Counted from the stretch's first letter, positions 6,448 to 14,038 are shown. The stretch: DNA of 23,059 nucleotides from JAICIG01 sp035532215 (GCA_035532215.1 DATKRK010000195.1:1-23059); one strand, 5' to 3'. The notes: generated from the letters alone by a model not told the origin. Translations and numbers: made by a program.

Positions 6448-7523
6448 TTCCCCTGAATCGCCTTATCGGCCGCGGGCGCTTCCAGCCCCGCCGCCAACGC
6501 GGCGACGGCCCAGCAAGTCGCCGGAATCGAAATGAACTGGTTCTTGCCGTGCGGGTCGCCGTTGTCGAAATAGGGCTGCACCGGTTTCGAGCGCGTGGCG
6601 ACGAACCATGAACCGTCTTCGCACTGCGAGCGCAGCAAAAAGCTCATGCCGCGTTGATACGCGGCCGCCGACGTCTGCCAGCCGGTCGCCTGCAACACGA
6701 ACAACGTCTGGCCGGTGGCGTAGGCGTCGCTGGGCATGCCGTCGAGCTGCGACCAGCCGCCGTCTTCGCGCTGCGCGGCCAGAAGCTGCTCGCGAGCGGC
6801 TAGCAATTCGGCCTCTGCGCCGCCCAGCCAGCCGAGCCCCAACAATCTCGCGGCCCGGTCTTCCTGGCTCTCCAGCTTCGCTTCGGCCAGCCAGCGTTTA
6901 GCCTTGTCGATCGCCGCGGCGGCCTCGGCCTGCCGGCTCTCGGCGGCGAACTTCTGCAATCCATGGGCGGCCAAGACGGTGCAAGTCACGTTCGAGTCTT
7001 CCAGCGGCGGGCGGCTGGTCTGCCGCGACCAGTGGCCGTCGTCGTGCTGAGTCTTGAGCAAATAGGCGGCCATCGCTTCGCTCGTCTCGTTCGGCTTGTG
7101 CTCGGCCAGCCGCAACGCCCACAGCCCATAGGCCACCGTCATCGCCCGGCCGCCGATGCCGCGGCCTTGCTGGAGATTTTCGCGTTGTTCGTGAAACGAG
7201 GCCCGCGTGAACTCCGCCTGCTCCGGCAGCAGCTTGTCGCCGATTTCCAGCTTGCGCTCGCGAGCCGTGACGGCGGCCAGCATCGGCAGCGTCTGATGGT
7301 GGCACGAAAAGCAGGTCCGATGGTTCGGATAATTCTCGGCCGCCGTGCTCACGATTTTCAGCCCGCGCTCGACGGCTTCACGAACGCTCTGCGGCGTGAA
7401 TTCCTCGTTCGGCTCCTCGGCCAGCACAGCCGCCGGAATTGCCAACAAGGCCGAGAACAGCAACCAGGCGGATCGCAAGTCGAAGGCGGCATTTCCGCGA
7501 TGAGGAAGTTTTTCGCGTTTCAT
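6444..7523 (-). CDS. Secreted CxxCH protein with squalene-cyclase-like alpha-barrel repeats
   Basis: From the ATG at 7523 the product is 359 residues. Residues about 17-35 (AWLLFSALLAIPAAVLAEE) form a signal peptide. CFSCHH at 71-76 is a c-type haem attachment motif (Cys71, Cys74, His75). The rest consists of alpha-helical repeats with QW-like motifs (DDGHWSRQ, EDGGWSQ, EDGSWFV), as in the prenyltransferase/squalene oxidase repeat fold. No DxDD-type cyclase acid motif is apparent, so terpene cyclisation is not claimed. The fold may serve binding or another reaction. The upstream extension of the frame to 8234 overlaps the next gene and is not coding. The membrane-protein gene at 7553 ends 29 bp upstream, suggesting an operon. 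The stop codon TGA lies inside the repeat element. Function unknown. Confidence 0.8.
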   Translation of the reverse strand: MKREKLPHRGNAAFDLRSAWLLFSALLAIPAAVLAEEPNEEFTPQSVREAVERGLKIVSTAAENYPNHRTCFSCHHQTLPMLAAVTARERKLEIGDKLLPEQAEFTRASFHEQRENLQQGRGIGGRAMTVAYGLWALRLAEHKPNETSEAMAAYLLKTQHDDGHWSRQTSRPPLEDSNVTCTVLAAHGLQKFAAESRQAEAAAAIDKAKRWLAEAKLESQEDRAARLLGLGWLGGAEAELLAAREQLLAAQREDGGWSQLDGMPSDAYATGQTLFVLQATGWQTSAAAYQRGMSFLLRSQCEDGSWFVATRSKPVQPYFDNGDPHGKNQFISIPATCWAVAALAAGLEAPAADKAIQGN

Positions 7524-7552
7524 CTTCGCTCCGATCGCCTCTCGGCGTCCGC

Positions 7553-8242
7553 TTACACAAGGATATTCAACCGCACGTCCATGCAGTACAGAGCCTTTTC
7601 GCCCTTGCGGTAATCTTCCTGCATCTGTTTCAAGGTCGCAACGCGGTCGCGGTGCGACTCGGCTTCCAACCGCAAAGGTTGCGCGAAGGCGGCGGGGTCG
7701 TCCAAGAGCGATTTCGGGCATAGCATCACGCGGATTTTGCCTTGCCGCATGTTCGGGTAGCGCTCGAAGGTCAGCGCGAAGACGCATTCTACTTCCGCCA
7801 CGCGGGCCTCCGGAGCCATCTTCGCCGCCGTACCGACTTTGAACGGTTCGGCGATCGCCAGCCGAAGCAGGTTCAGCACATACCAGCGATCGGCCTCGGG
7901 GAACGCCAGAAAAGGCCATTTCTCGGTCGTCTGCTTCGCCGCCCGGCGGATCAGACGCCGCGGCGTCGGGTGCGAGATCACCTGTTCGAGCGGATCTTCG
8001 AAGTGGACGTCCAGCACCAGCCACGACTCGTTCGCGCCGTCGGGACCGGTCGCCCGCGAGACGATCGTATTCTGCGAAACGTGGATCACGCCCAAGTCTT
8101 GCCGGGCGCGCCAACTGCGCCAGGCCCAGAAGAAGGTCCACAAACTGCTCGCAGCCACGGCCGCGGCCCAGCCGAGCGCTTTGGCCCAATGGTCGTGAGC
8201 CAAACTCGATACGCGATCCACCAGCCTTTGCCACTCGATCAT
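7553..8242 (-). CDS. Membrane-anchored protein of unknown function
   Basis: This is a 229-residue protein starting MIEWQRLVDRVSSLAHDH. One transmembrane helix at about residues 24-41 (LGWAAAVAASSLWTFFWAW) is followed by a basic RSWRARQ stretch, so the N-terminus is probably outside and the bulk cytoplasmic, though this orientation is only inferred. The soluble part contains alternating beta-like segments (ESWLVLDVHFEDPLEQVI, RVAEVECVFALTFERYP, GKIRVMLCPKSLLDD) and ends in a charged helix with KQMQEDYRKGEKAL. I do not recognise a family. It lies directly upstream of the CxxCH/cyclase-like gene, 29 bp apart on the same strand, so the two may be co-transcribed and act together at the membrane. 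The reading frame is convincing because of its composition and clean boundaries. Confidence 0.7.
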   Translation of the reverse strand: MIEWQRLVDRVSSLAHDHWAKALGWAAAVAASSLWTFFWAWRSWRARQDLGVIHVSQNTIVSRATGPDGANESWLVLDVHFEDPLEQVISHPTPRRLIRRAAKQTTEKWPFLAFPEADRWYVLNLLRLAIAEPFKVGTAAKMAPEARVAEVECVFALTFERYPNMRQGKIRVMLCPKSLLDDPAAFAQPLRLEAESHRDRVATLKQMQEDYRKGEKALYCMDVRLNILV

Positions 8243-8276
8243 GGCGATTCCTTAACGCAATCCTGGGAATCTTTAA

Positions 8277-8310
8277 GGCGCCCGCAGTTTACTTTTACAG
8301 GGCGGGCGTC
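8277..8310 (-). terminator. Possible hairpin downstream of the FAD oxidoreductase
   Basis: The inverted repeat CGCCCGC (8279-8285) and GCGGGCG (8302-8308), extendable by weaker pairs, encloses a 16-bp A/T-richer loop. On the minus strand it is followed by TTAAAG, not a true T-run. It lies between the oxidoreductase stop codon and the next minus-strand gene, so partial termination is possible but unproven. Confidence 0.3.
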
Positions 8311-8415
8311 CGGGCAGCGGGTTCACGCGGCGCTGCGGAGAAAATCTCCTTTTCATGTCCTTCGCTGAATCTTGATGTTCATTGCCCCAACGCCGCGCCC
8401 TAGCGTGAGCTCTTG

Positions 8416-10419
8416 CTATTCGCTCGGCACGAGCTGCACGGCGTCGGCGATCACGAAGCCGTCGGCGCCGCGGTTCGAGATCGTGACCACCGCCTTCTCG
8501 CCGGCCGACAAGTGCAGCTTGCCGAGCGAGACGAACCGCTTGTCGATCGGGGGCGCCTTTCGCTGATTGATTTGAACGGTGCGACTCCGATCGCTGGCGG
8601 CGATCGTCACCGGCACGTTGGTGGCGCGGTTCGGATTCGTCGTGTACGACAACCGCAGCTCGTAATCGCCGGGCCTGGCGGCAACGAGCGTGTAGCGCAC
8701 CACCTTTTCGCCTTGCCGCTCGTTGCCGTCGTGTAAATACCCGGCGCCAACGAAGCCGGGCGAGGAGCGGCTCTCGGTCCAGGCGCCGACTTGCTCGGCC
8801 TTGACGTCGTCGACCACCACGCCCGGCAGCTTGGCGGGATCGAGCCCTTGTGCGACCGGCGGGCCCGTCCAAGCGAGAACTTGACGGTCGGCCAACAGCC
8901 GCGCTTGCAGTTTTTCGATGTCGATCTTCTGCACGGCAACGTCGGCGTCGATGGCCTGGCAAGCGGCCGTGGCGGCCGATTGGCCGAGCACCATGAACAC
9001 CGGCTCCATGCGGATCGAGCCGTAGGCAATGTGCGAAGCCGCCAGGCAAACCGGAACCAACAGGTTGTCGCACTCGGCCGCCTTGGGAGTGATCGACCGA
9101 TAAGCCACGGGGTAGGGCGTGAAGCCGTGGACCTGCACGTCCCCTTCGTTGATCGCCTGCCCGTCCTTGACGTAACGCTGCGTATTGTGCGAATCCATGC
9201 CGTAGGCGGCCAGGCCGATCGAATCTGCGGCGATCTTTCGGCCCTGGCAGTCGTGCTGCGTCATAACGTAGTCGGAGATCATCCGCCGGGCCTCGCGGAC
9301 GTACAACTGGTGCGGCCAGCCGCCGGTCTCGACGAATTCGTCCTTGCACAAGCCCCAACGATTGACGTGATCTCGCACCTTTTGCGGCAGCCGCGGATCG
9401 TTGGCCAGGAACCACATCATGCCTTGTTGATAGGCGACGTGCTCCTGGAAGATCTTTTCCCGCGTGGCGTAGTCGCCGTCGGGATAGTCGTAGTTCATGC
9501 CGATGTTGTCGGTCGAAAAGGCGCCGTTATTGTTGGTATCGGTCTTGCGATTGGGCATCGGCAGGTTGCTGCCCAGGGCGTCGAACACGCCAGCGTCGAT
9601 GTAGCGCCGCAACAATTCGTAGCGCAACGGGTCGTAGCCGGCCGGTTTGGGAAACGGCAACTGGTTGGCCGGGTCGTCGGTCAAACACATGCGAAAGTTG
9701 TAAGCCTGCACCCGACGGTCGCCTTGGCCGTACACGCCGGGACTGCCGGCATGAATGCCCGGCAGCAGGCCGCTGTTCGGGTCGCCCGGGACGATGTACG
9801 GATCGACCGGCGCATTGAACTGGTGTTTCTTCGAACCGAGCTGCACGCCGTCGAGCGTCTCGTCGTAGACGGAATTGGCTTCGCGGCCGACGTGATACGA
9901 GACGCCGGCCTTGGCCATCAGGTCGCCTTCGTAAGTGGCGTCGATGAAGATGCGGCCGGAAAACTCGCGGCCGCTTTCCATGCGGATCGAGACGATTCGC
10001 GGGCCTTGTTTCGTGACGCTGCCGTCGAGTTCGAGCCGCTCGTTGCGAACGAGCGCGACCTGGGCCTCGCGAACGAATTCGTCCATGATCGCTTCGGCGA
10101 CGCGGGGCTCGAAGGTCCAGCCTTCGTCCTTGCCGTAATGGCGGCCGATGCGGCGATAGAACTCGCGCGAGACGCCCCCGATGGCGCCCTTGTTGCCGAT
10201 ATCGGTGGCGCCGAGGCCGCCGGAGGTGAGCCCGCCCAAGTGCTTGCCCGGCTCGATGAGCACGACGCGTTTGCCCATCCGCGCCGCTTGCACGGCCGCG
10301 GCCACTCCGCCCGACGTGCCGCCATAGACGACGACGTCGAACGAATCGGCCCGGGCGATCCCCGTAAGCGATATCGAAGCGAGAAGTACAAAACCAAGAT
10401 GGCGGCGGCAGCGATGCAT
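8416..10419 (-). CDS. Secreted FAD-dependent oxidoreductase with C-terminal golvesin-like domain
   Basis: This is a flavoprotein of the FAD_oxidored type, abundant in planctomycetes; its substrate is unknown. From the ATG at 10419 it is 667 residues, with a signal peptide at about 1-24 (HLGFVLLASISLTGIARADS). A Rossmann FAD-binding motif follows at about 27-57 (VVVYGGTSGGVAAAVQAARMG, then VVLIEP). The segments GGLTSGGLGATDIG and FIDATYEGDLMAKAGVSYHVGRE are typical of the family. A central domain has many conserved Asp/Asn/Gly segments. The last ~120 residues (AWTESRSSPGFVGAGYLHD to AVQLVPSE) form a beta-rich domain like the golvesin/xanthan-lyase C-terminal module, probably carbohydrate-binding. 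GAGGA lies just before the ATG. A TTG at 10446 is a poorer start. The gene appears monocistronic. Confidence 0.9.
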   Translation of the reverse strand: MHRCRRHLGFVLLASISLTGIARADSFDVVVYGGTSGGVAAAVQAARMGKRVVLIEPGKHLGGLTSGGLGATDIGNKGAIGGVSREFYRRIGRHYGKDEGWTFEPRVAEAIMDEFVREAQVALVRNERLELDGSVTKQGPRIVSIRMESGREFSGRIFIDATYEGDLMAKAGVSYHVGREANSVYDETLDGVQLGSKKHQFNAPVDPYIVPGDPNSGLLPGIHAGSPGVYGQGDRRVQAYNFRMCLTDDPANQLPFPKPAGYDPLRYELLRRYIDAGVFDALGSNLPMPNRKTDTNNNGAFSTDNIGMNYDYPDGDYATREKIFQEHVAYQQGMMWFLANDPRLPQKVRDHVNRWGLCKDEFVETGGWPHQLYVREARRMISDYVMTQHDCQGRKIAADSIGLAAYGMDSHNTQRYVKDGQAINEGDVQVHGFTPYPVAYRSITPKAAECDNLLVPVCLAASHIAYGSIRMEPVFMVLGQSAATAACQAIDADVAVQKIDIEKLQARLLADRQVLAWTGPPVAQGLDPAKLPGVVVDDVKAEQVGAWTESRSSPGFVGAGYLHDGNERQGEKVVRYTLVAARPGDYELRLSYTTNPNRATNVPVTIAASDRSRTVQINQRKAPPIDKRFVSLGKLHLSAGEKAVVTISNRGADGFVIADAVQLVPSE

Positions 10420-10548
10420 GGCGTCCTCGAACAAGCGATAAGTCAACGAGGACGATTATTTCATGCGGCGGCGGCGAATGCCACCGGTTGAGAGCAGACG
10501 CACGACGGGCGACGCCGGAACGGCGGCCCTTCCCGTTTCAATTCGCCC

Positions 10549-10590
10549 AAAAAGCACAGGGGAAGGAGGCCGTGAAGCTTCCTTCCCCTG
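10549..10590 (-). terminator. Rho-independent terminator of the Glu-rich lipoprotein gene
   Basis: A perfect 11-bp stem pairs CAGGGGAAGGA (10557-10567) with TCCTTCCCCTG (10580-10590) around a 12-nt loop. Read on the minus strand the stem is followed by GTGCTTTTTGGG, so a T5 run lies just past it. It is about 70 bp downstream of the lipoprotein stop codon. Confidence 0.8.
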
Positions 10591-10659
10591 CAGTGGAACT
10601 CAAAATATCGAATTGGTCGGGCGAATGCATGCTTCGCCGACCCGGCAACCGGAGAGCGA

Positions 10660-10968
10660 CTACTCGGTCTTCTCTTCAGTGGCTTCTTCTTTCTTCTCTT
10701 CCGGAGCGGCTTCGCTTTCCTTCTTCTCTTCCGGAGCCGCTTCGGCTTCGGGCTTCTCGCCTTCGGCCGGAGCTTCGGCTTCCGGCTTCTCGCCTTCGGC
10801 TTCGGGCTTCTCGCCTTCCATTTCGCCTTCCGGCTTGGTTTCGCCTTCACCCGGCGCCGCGGGGGTTTGCGTTCCGCCAGCGGCGGGCGCCGGCGCGGGC
10901 GGCTTCGACTCGCAACCGATGAACAGACCGAGACCCAACAACATGCTGAACAACGCAAGCTTCTTCAT
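10660..10968 (-). CDS. Small lipoprotein with Glu/Lys/Pro/Ala repeats
   Basis: From the ATG at 10968 the protein is 102 residues. Residues 1-18 (MKKLALFSMLLGLGLFIGC) are a lipoprotein signal peptide with a lipobox-like LFIGC, so it is probably lipidated and anchored in a membrane. The mature part is almost wholly low complexity. A Pro/Ala stretch (PPAPAPAAGG) is followed by repeats of GEKPEAE and PEEKKESEA and ends EEATEEKTE. At DNA level these are imperfect 12- to 30-bp repeats (GGCTTCTCGCCTTC). AAAGGTGAG places a Shine-Dalgarno 7 nt before 10968; a second ATG directly upstream at 10971 is possible. A strong terminator follows. The function is unknown; an extended, highly charged spacer or ion-binding role is only a guess. 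Divergent from the ECF sigma gene at 11234. Confidence 0.85.
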   Translation of the reverse strand: MKKLALFSMLLGLGLFIGCESKPPAPAPAAGGTQTPAAPGEGETKPEGEMEGEKPEAEGEKPEAEAPAEGEKPEAEAAPEEKKESEAAPEEKKEEATEEKTE

Positions 10969-11183
10969 CATCTCACCTTTCGATAATTCGTAACCATTGC
11001 CCATTCATAACCTGCCCAACCGTGCGCAGGTCCGTCCTGCTCGACACAAAATTCGATTTGGCGGGTGGCTCACTCACTTACGATCCAGACGCTTGGGCTT
11101 TTATTCCCCAACCGTTACAATTTTTTAGGATCCTGCGATTGCCGGGGCAAGTTTTCTCGATTTTTGGCGAATTATTGGCGAAA

Positions 11184-11226
11184 GCCGGGAATATTTTCCC
11201 CGGCAAGAGGCTCTTGTCTGATACAG
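11184..11226 (+). promoter_or_regulatory. Candidate promoter/operator of the ECF sigma operon
   Basis: Directly upstream of the sigma factor lies the inverted repeat GCCGGG-AATATTTTC-CCCGGC (11184-11204), followed by CTTGTCTGATACAG ending about 8 bp before the ATG. ECF promoters usually combine a GGAA-type -35 with a GTC/TCTGA-type -10, and GGGAAT and GTCTGAT resemble these. The spacing between them (about 23 bp) is longer than normal. Autoregulation is common for ECF operons, but this site is only a candidate. Confidence 0.3.
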
Positions 11227-11233
11227 GCGGACC

Positions 11234-11863
11234 ATGGCTGAAAATGCACCGGCTTTGGACATTGCTGAATTGGTCACCGAGCATCACGCCGCCGTTTATC
11301 GGTACGCCTACCGGCTGACCGGAGCGGAGTATGATGCCGAAGACTTGACGCAGCAGACCTTTCTGGCCGCGCAGCTCAATCTGGGGCAATTGCGCGACGC
11401 GGAGCATGGCCGCAGTTGGCTCTATGCAATCCTGCGAAACAATTACTTGAAAACGCGCCGCAAGCGGCTTCCGTTTTCGGCGGCCAGCCTGGAACTCGAT
11501 ATCGACAGCATCCCCGAAGATTTGCCCGAGCCTGTCTTGGGCGATGGCCTGCTTGGCCAGATCGATCCGGAACGGCTGCAAGCCGCCCTGAACGAATTGC
11601 CGGACGAGTTCAAACTTCCGGTGCTGCTGTTCTATTTCGAGGGCTGTTCGTACCGCGAAATCGCCGAAAAACTGGGAACCCCTCCCGGCACGGTCATGAG
11701 CCGCTTATCGCGGGCCAAAGGGCATTTGCGTGCACGGTTGTTCGAAGGCGAACTCCATGCCGCGGCCAGTCTGGGCCATGCCGCGGCCAGTCTGGGCCAT
11801 GCCGCGGGCAGCCAGGGCACGGCCGCCCGGCTAAACTCGGCGCCTAGTCGAGCAAGAGGTTGA
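11234..11863 (+). CDS. ECF-type RNA polymerase sigma factor with repetitive C-terminal tail
   Basis: This is the second ECF sigma factor in the window. The 209-residue product begins MAENAPALDIAELVTEHHAAVY. Region 2 spans about 12-80 (YRYAYRLTGAEYDAEDLTQQTFLAA, GRSWLYAILRNNYLKTRRKR). Region 4 spans about 112-172 (LQAALNELPDEFKLPVLLFYFEGCSYREIA, then GTPPGTVMSRLSRAKGHLRARL). After region 4 comes an unusual tail with three tandem HAAASLG-type heptads encoded by 21-bp repeats (11756-11818). The tail differs from the rest of the protein and may be dispensable. The ATG at 11234 lies 8 bp after a GTCTGATACAG motif, so the transcript leader may be very short. The anti-sigma-like gene begins 5 bp after the stop, indicating one operon. 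Confidence 0.92.
   Translation: MAENAPALDIAELVTEHHAAVYRYAYRLTGAEYDAEDLTQQTFLAAQLNLGQLRDAEHGRSWLYAILRNNYLKTRRKRLPFSAASLELDIDSIPEDLPEPVLGDGLLGQIDPERLQAALNELPDEFKLPVLLFYFEGCSYREIAEKLGTPPGTVMSRLSRAKGHLRARLFEGELHAAASLGHAAASLGHAAGSQGTAARLNSAPSRARG
11756..11818 (+). repeat. Three tandem 21-bp repeats in the sigma-factor tail
   Basis: The unit CATGCCGCGGCCAGTCTGGGC occurs perfectly at 11756-11776 and 11777-11797. A third unit at 11798-11818 differs at three positions. Because 21 is a multiple of three, copy-number change would keep the frame and simply lengthen the HAAASLG tail. Such a tract can vary by replication slippage. Confidence 0.9.
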
Positions 11864-11867
11864 AACG

Positions 11868-12761
11868 ATGGCACACGACTCAAAACCCGACTCTGCCGCT
11901 TTCGAGGCGCTCGATGCCTGCCGTCCTGTACGGTTCGATCCCGAGCGGCGAGATTGGCAGCAGCCGGAAACAGCCGCGCTGGCGGAGCAGATCGCCGCAC
12001 AACCTCGGCTGGCGGAGCTACGAGAGCGGATGGACTCGCTCGATTCCGCGATTGCGGCGACGATGGCCGCGGGGAGCGTGCCTGAAAAGCTGGCCGAACG
12101 GTTGATGTCTGCCTTGCGCTCGGCGGCGCCGGCCGAGAGCGCCGGTCCGGCCAACGACGCGCTAGAGCCCGTTTCAAGCCGCGAAAATGCGGCGGAAGCG
12201 ACGATTCCTTTAGCGGCGGCCCTTGTCGGCAGTCGCGTTGGACGCGCTGTCCGGGGGAGCGTTTTCCGGCGGCGTTGGCGGGCCGCCGGCGCCGTTGCAA
12301 TGGCGGTTGCTACGGCAGCCTGCCTCGCCGCGATTTGGGCTTTCCGGACGCCTCAACCGTTGAGCTACGATCAGGTGATCGCCGAGGCGAAGCTGTTCGA
12401 CGCTTCGGCGCTGGCCAACAAGTGGAAATCGCTGACCAAGGATCCGCCCGATAAGTGGTATTCGATTTCGCGGGCTATTGCGGCCAGGCCGACCGACTGG
12501 CAAGAGGTTGTTCGCTTCTTGGGACGCAACGGCGTGGCCTATCAAGTGTCGAGCGGCAGAGGCGCCAAGGCGGTCTTGTATATCGTCCCCTTGAAAGGCA
12601 GACAGAGCTTGGAGGTCGCCGGTCAATCGCCGCCCAGACTTCCGGATATGACCGGCGGCAGAGCCACCGCGGCGTGGACCGATGGAACGCGGCTGTGGGT
12701 GCTCGTAGTCCGCGGCGGACAGCACGAGTATCGAAGCTTCACGCACTCCGGCGTCATGTGA
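11868..12761 (+). CDS. Membrane anti-sigma-like protein (partner of upstream ECF sigma factor)
   Basis: The 297-residue product starts MAHDSKPDSAAFEALDACRP, 5 bp after the sigma-factor stop codon. Its N-terminal ~125 residues are helical and charged (AALAEQIAAQPRLAELRERMDSLD). One membrane helix lies at about 142-161 (AGAVAMAVATAACLAAIWAF), preceded by the basic RRRWR, so the N-terminus is cytoplasmic. The C-terminal ~130 residues would be outside (DWQEVVRFLGRNGVAYQV, KAVLYIVPLKGRQ, AWTDGTRLWVLVVRGGQ). That domain looks like a small beta/alpha fold and may be a sensor. No HxxxCxxC zinc motif is present, unlike the first anti-sigma factor in this window. The role is inferred from topology and from being coupled to a sigma gene. 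Confidence 0.75.
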   Translation: MAHDSKPDSAAFEALDACRPVRFDPERRDWQQPETAALAEQIAAQPRLAELRERMDSLDSAIAATMAAGSVPEKLAERLMSALRSAAPAESAGPANDALEPVSSRENAAEATIPLAAALVGSRVGRAVRGSVFRRRWRAAGAVAMAVATAACLAAIWAFRTPQPLSYDQVIAEAKLFDASALANKWKSLTKDPPDKWYSISRAIAARPTDWQEVVRFLGRNGVAYQVSSGRGAKAVLYIVPLKGRQSLEVAGQSPPRLPDMTGGRATAAWTDGTRLWVLVVRGGQHEYRSFTHSGVM

Positions 12762-12776
12762 CGATTGCCTTGCTGG

Positions 12777-13085
12777 CTAGCGCCGAGTCGGCGACTCGCC
12801 GCTATATGTCACTTCTCTTGGCGGCGTCACCTGTCGGAACAAGGGCCGCCCGTCTTGTCGGTACAAGACGGTGCGGCCGTGCAGTTCGTTCGTCGTCAAA
12901 GATTTGACACAGCCTGGCGGCCCGGGGAACGCGGCTGGGGCGGGCGGCGACGCCGGCGGCGGCCGCGCCGGCGGAAAGGCGGTCGCAAGCAGCCAGAGCA
13001 AGGCAACGGCAATGAGCGTCGAACGCCAGGCAAAACGTATCCGACGCATCAGGCGGGCTTCGTGTTCGGAAGACTCGATGTCCAT
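12777..13085 (-). CDS. Possible small membrane protein, Pro/Ala-rich
   Basis: From an ATG at 13085 this would be a 102-residue protein, MDIESSEHEARLMRRIRFAW and onward. It has one predicted membrane helix at about 22-38 (STLIAVALLWLLATAF), then a Pro/Ala-rich linker (PPARPPPASPPAPAAFPGPP) and a short polar C-terminus (NELHGRTVLYRQDGRPLF). The basic residues before the helix and hydrophilic residues after it look protein-like. It ends 15 bp from the convergent gene at 12761. There is no Shine-Dalgarno at 13085, and the frame extends upstream to 13388 with unconvincing sequence. I recognise no family and cannot exclude a chance frame in GC-rich DNA. Confidence 0.42.
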   Translation of the reverse strand: MDIESSEHEARLMRRIRFAWRSTLIAVALLWLLATAFPPARPPPASPPAPAAFPGPPGCVKSLTTNELHGRTVLYRQDGRPLFRQVTPPREVTYSGESPTRR

Positions 13086-13440
13086 TTGCCGTATGACTCT
13101 GCAATGCGAGGCAGGACAAGTCGGGGCGGTATGGTAGTGTCGCATCCCGTGGCGGGCAACCTGGATTGCCGATTGGTGTCGGCGAGCGACTTGGCCTTGA
13201 ACGGGAAGTAGAATCCAATAGTCCCCAGCCTGCGACGGGCGTCTGAAGAGCGGATCTGCCCGGCGATCCGGCAATTCCGCCAAAATCGGACTAATCGCCG
13301 AGCCCCGAAAATGCCGAATGCGCTTGTTAGTCGCGGCATGGCAGGTTGATGACCGCCGGTTGGCGACGTCGTGCGAACGCGAAAACACGTCGGACGCACT
13401 ATCCCGCGACGATTTGGACCTCGCAGAAAGGCCCTAGCCC
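13086..13440. other. Intergenic region without a supported gene
   Basis: About 355 bp between the possible minus-strand membrane protein and the secreted protein at 13441. I see no strong hairpin, repeat, tRNA or convincing coding frame. Overlapping frames run through it on both strands, but their translations are Arg-rich and typical of GC-rich shadow frames. The space should carry the promoter of the 13441 gene; AGAAAGG at 13425-13431 is a plausible ribosome-binding site for it. Confidence 0.5.
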
Positions 13441-13899
13441 ATGAAGAAACTTGCCTATTTGGTCGCAGCGGCCGCCATGTTGCTGGCGGCTCGAGCCGAG
13501 GCTCAACAGCCCCGCCGCGCATCATCGCGTACCGCGCCCGTCGGAAGCGAGAAGCCAGCCGTCAGCGAGACGCTCGACGCGGCGCATTCGATGGCGCAAA
13601 TGACCCCCGAGATGTGGTTCTATCAACAAGAGATGCGCCGCTACGAGGATCCTCGCGCCGCCGTTCGACGCAAGGCCGAGTTTCGAGCGGCTCAACGACA
13701 GCGACGCATCGCCGCGATGGATTGGTACGGCTTCTCGAATTCCCGTCCCTTGGCGAATCCAACGCCCTTCAGCGGCGGTGTTTACGCGCCGGGGTGGATT
13801 TCGAACAACAATCGCCATCCGATGCAGTGGAGCGGCGGCGGGCGCACCGTGAACTACGGTGTGATTCCGATCTCGCCCTGGGTCGCCGGTTACAGGTAA
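13441..13899 (+). CDS. Small secreted protein of unknown function
   Basis: The 152-residue product starts MKKLAYLVAAAAMLLAARAEAQ, a clean signal peptide cleaved near residue 21. The mature part has a low-complexity Ser/Arg/Pro start. A conserved-looking core follows at about 50-90 (MTPEMWFYQQEMRRYEDP, AAVRRKAEFRAAQRQRRIA). A Gly/Asn/Pro-rich C-terminus then contains several aromatics (MDWYGFSNSRPLANPTPF, GGVYAPGWISNNN). The RYEDP...RRKAEFRAAQRQRR pattern is one I associate with small secreted proteins of planctomycetes, but no function is known. The ATG follows AGAAAGG by about 9 nt. A strong terminator at 13995-14038 ends the unit, so this is a monocistronic gene. Confidence 0.85.
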   Translation: MKKLAYLVAAAAMLLAARAEAQQPRRASSRTAPVGSEKPAVSETLDAAHSMAQMTPEMWFYQQEMRRYEDPRAAVRRKAEFRAAQRQRRIAAMDWYGFSNSRPLANPTPFSGGVYAPGWISNNNRHPMQWSGGGRTVNYGVIPISPWVAGYR

Positions 13900-13994
13900 G
13901 GCGCGGTAAGGAAGGCGCGAGTCGGTCCGAAAAGGCCGGCTGTCGCCTATTGCCGCGCAACCGGGCGGCAACGCAAAGGATACTTCATCCGTTG

Positions 13995-14038
13995 ACGGAG
14001 CCGCTCACGCCGGGGGGATGGGCGGCTCCGTTTTTTTT
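13995..14038 (+). terminator. Rho-independent terminator after the secreted-protein gene
   Basis: A perfect 10-bp stem pairs ACGGAGCCGC (13995-14004) with GCGGCTCCGT (14022-14031), with a 17-nt G-rich loop. It is followed directly by a run of eight T residues (14031-14038). It lies 95 bp past the stop codon on the same strand. Confidence 0.93.

Noticed and set aside
8791..10491. 566-codon open frame antisense to the FAD oxidoreductase
   Set aside because: It is a GC-rich shadow: the translation is rich in Val, His, Arg and Ala without domains, while the minus strand has a clear signal peptide and FAD motif.
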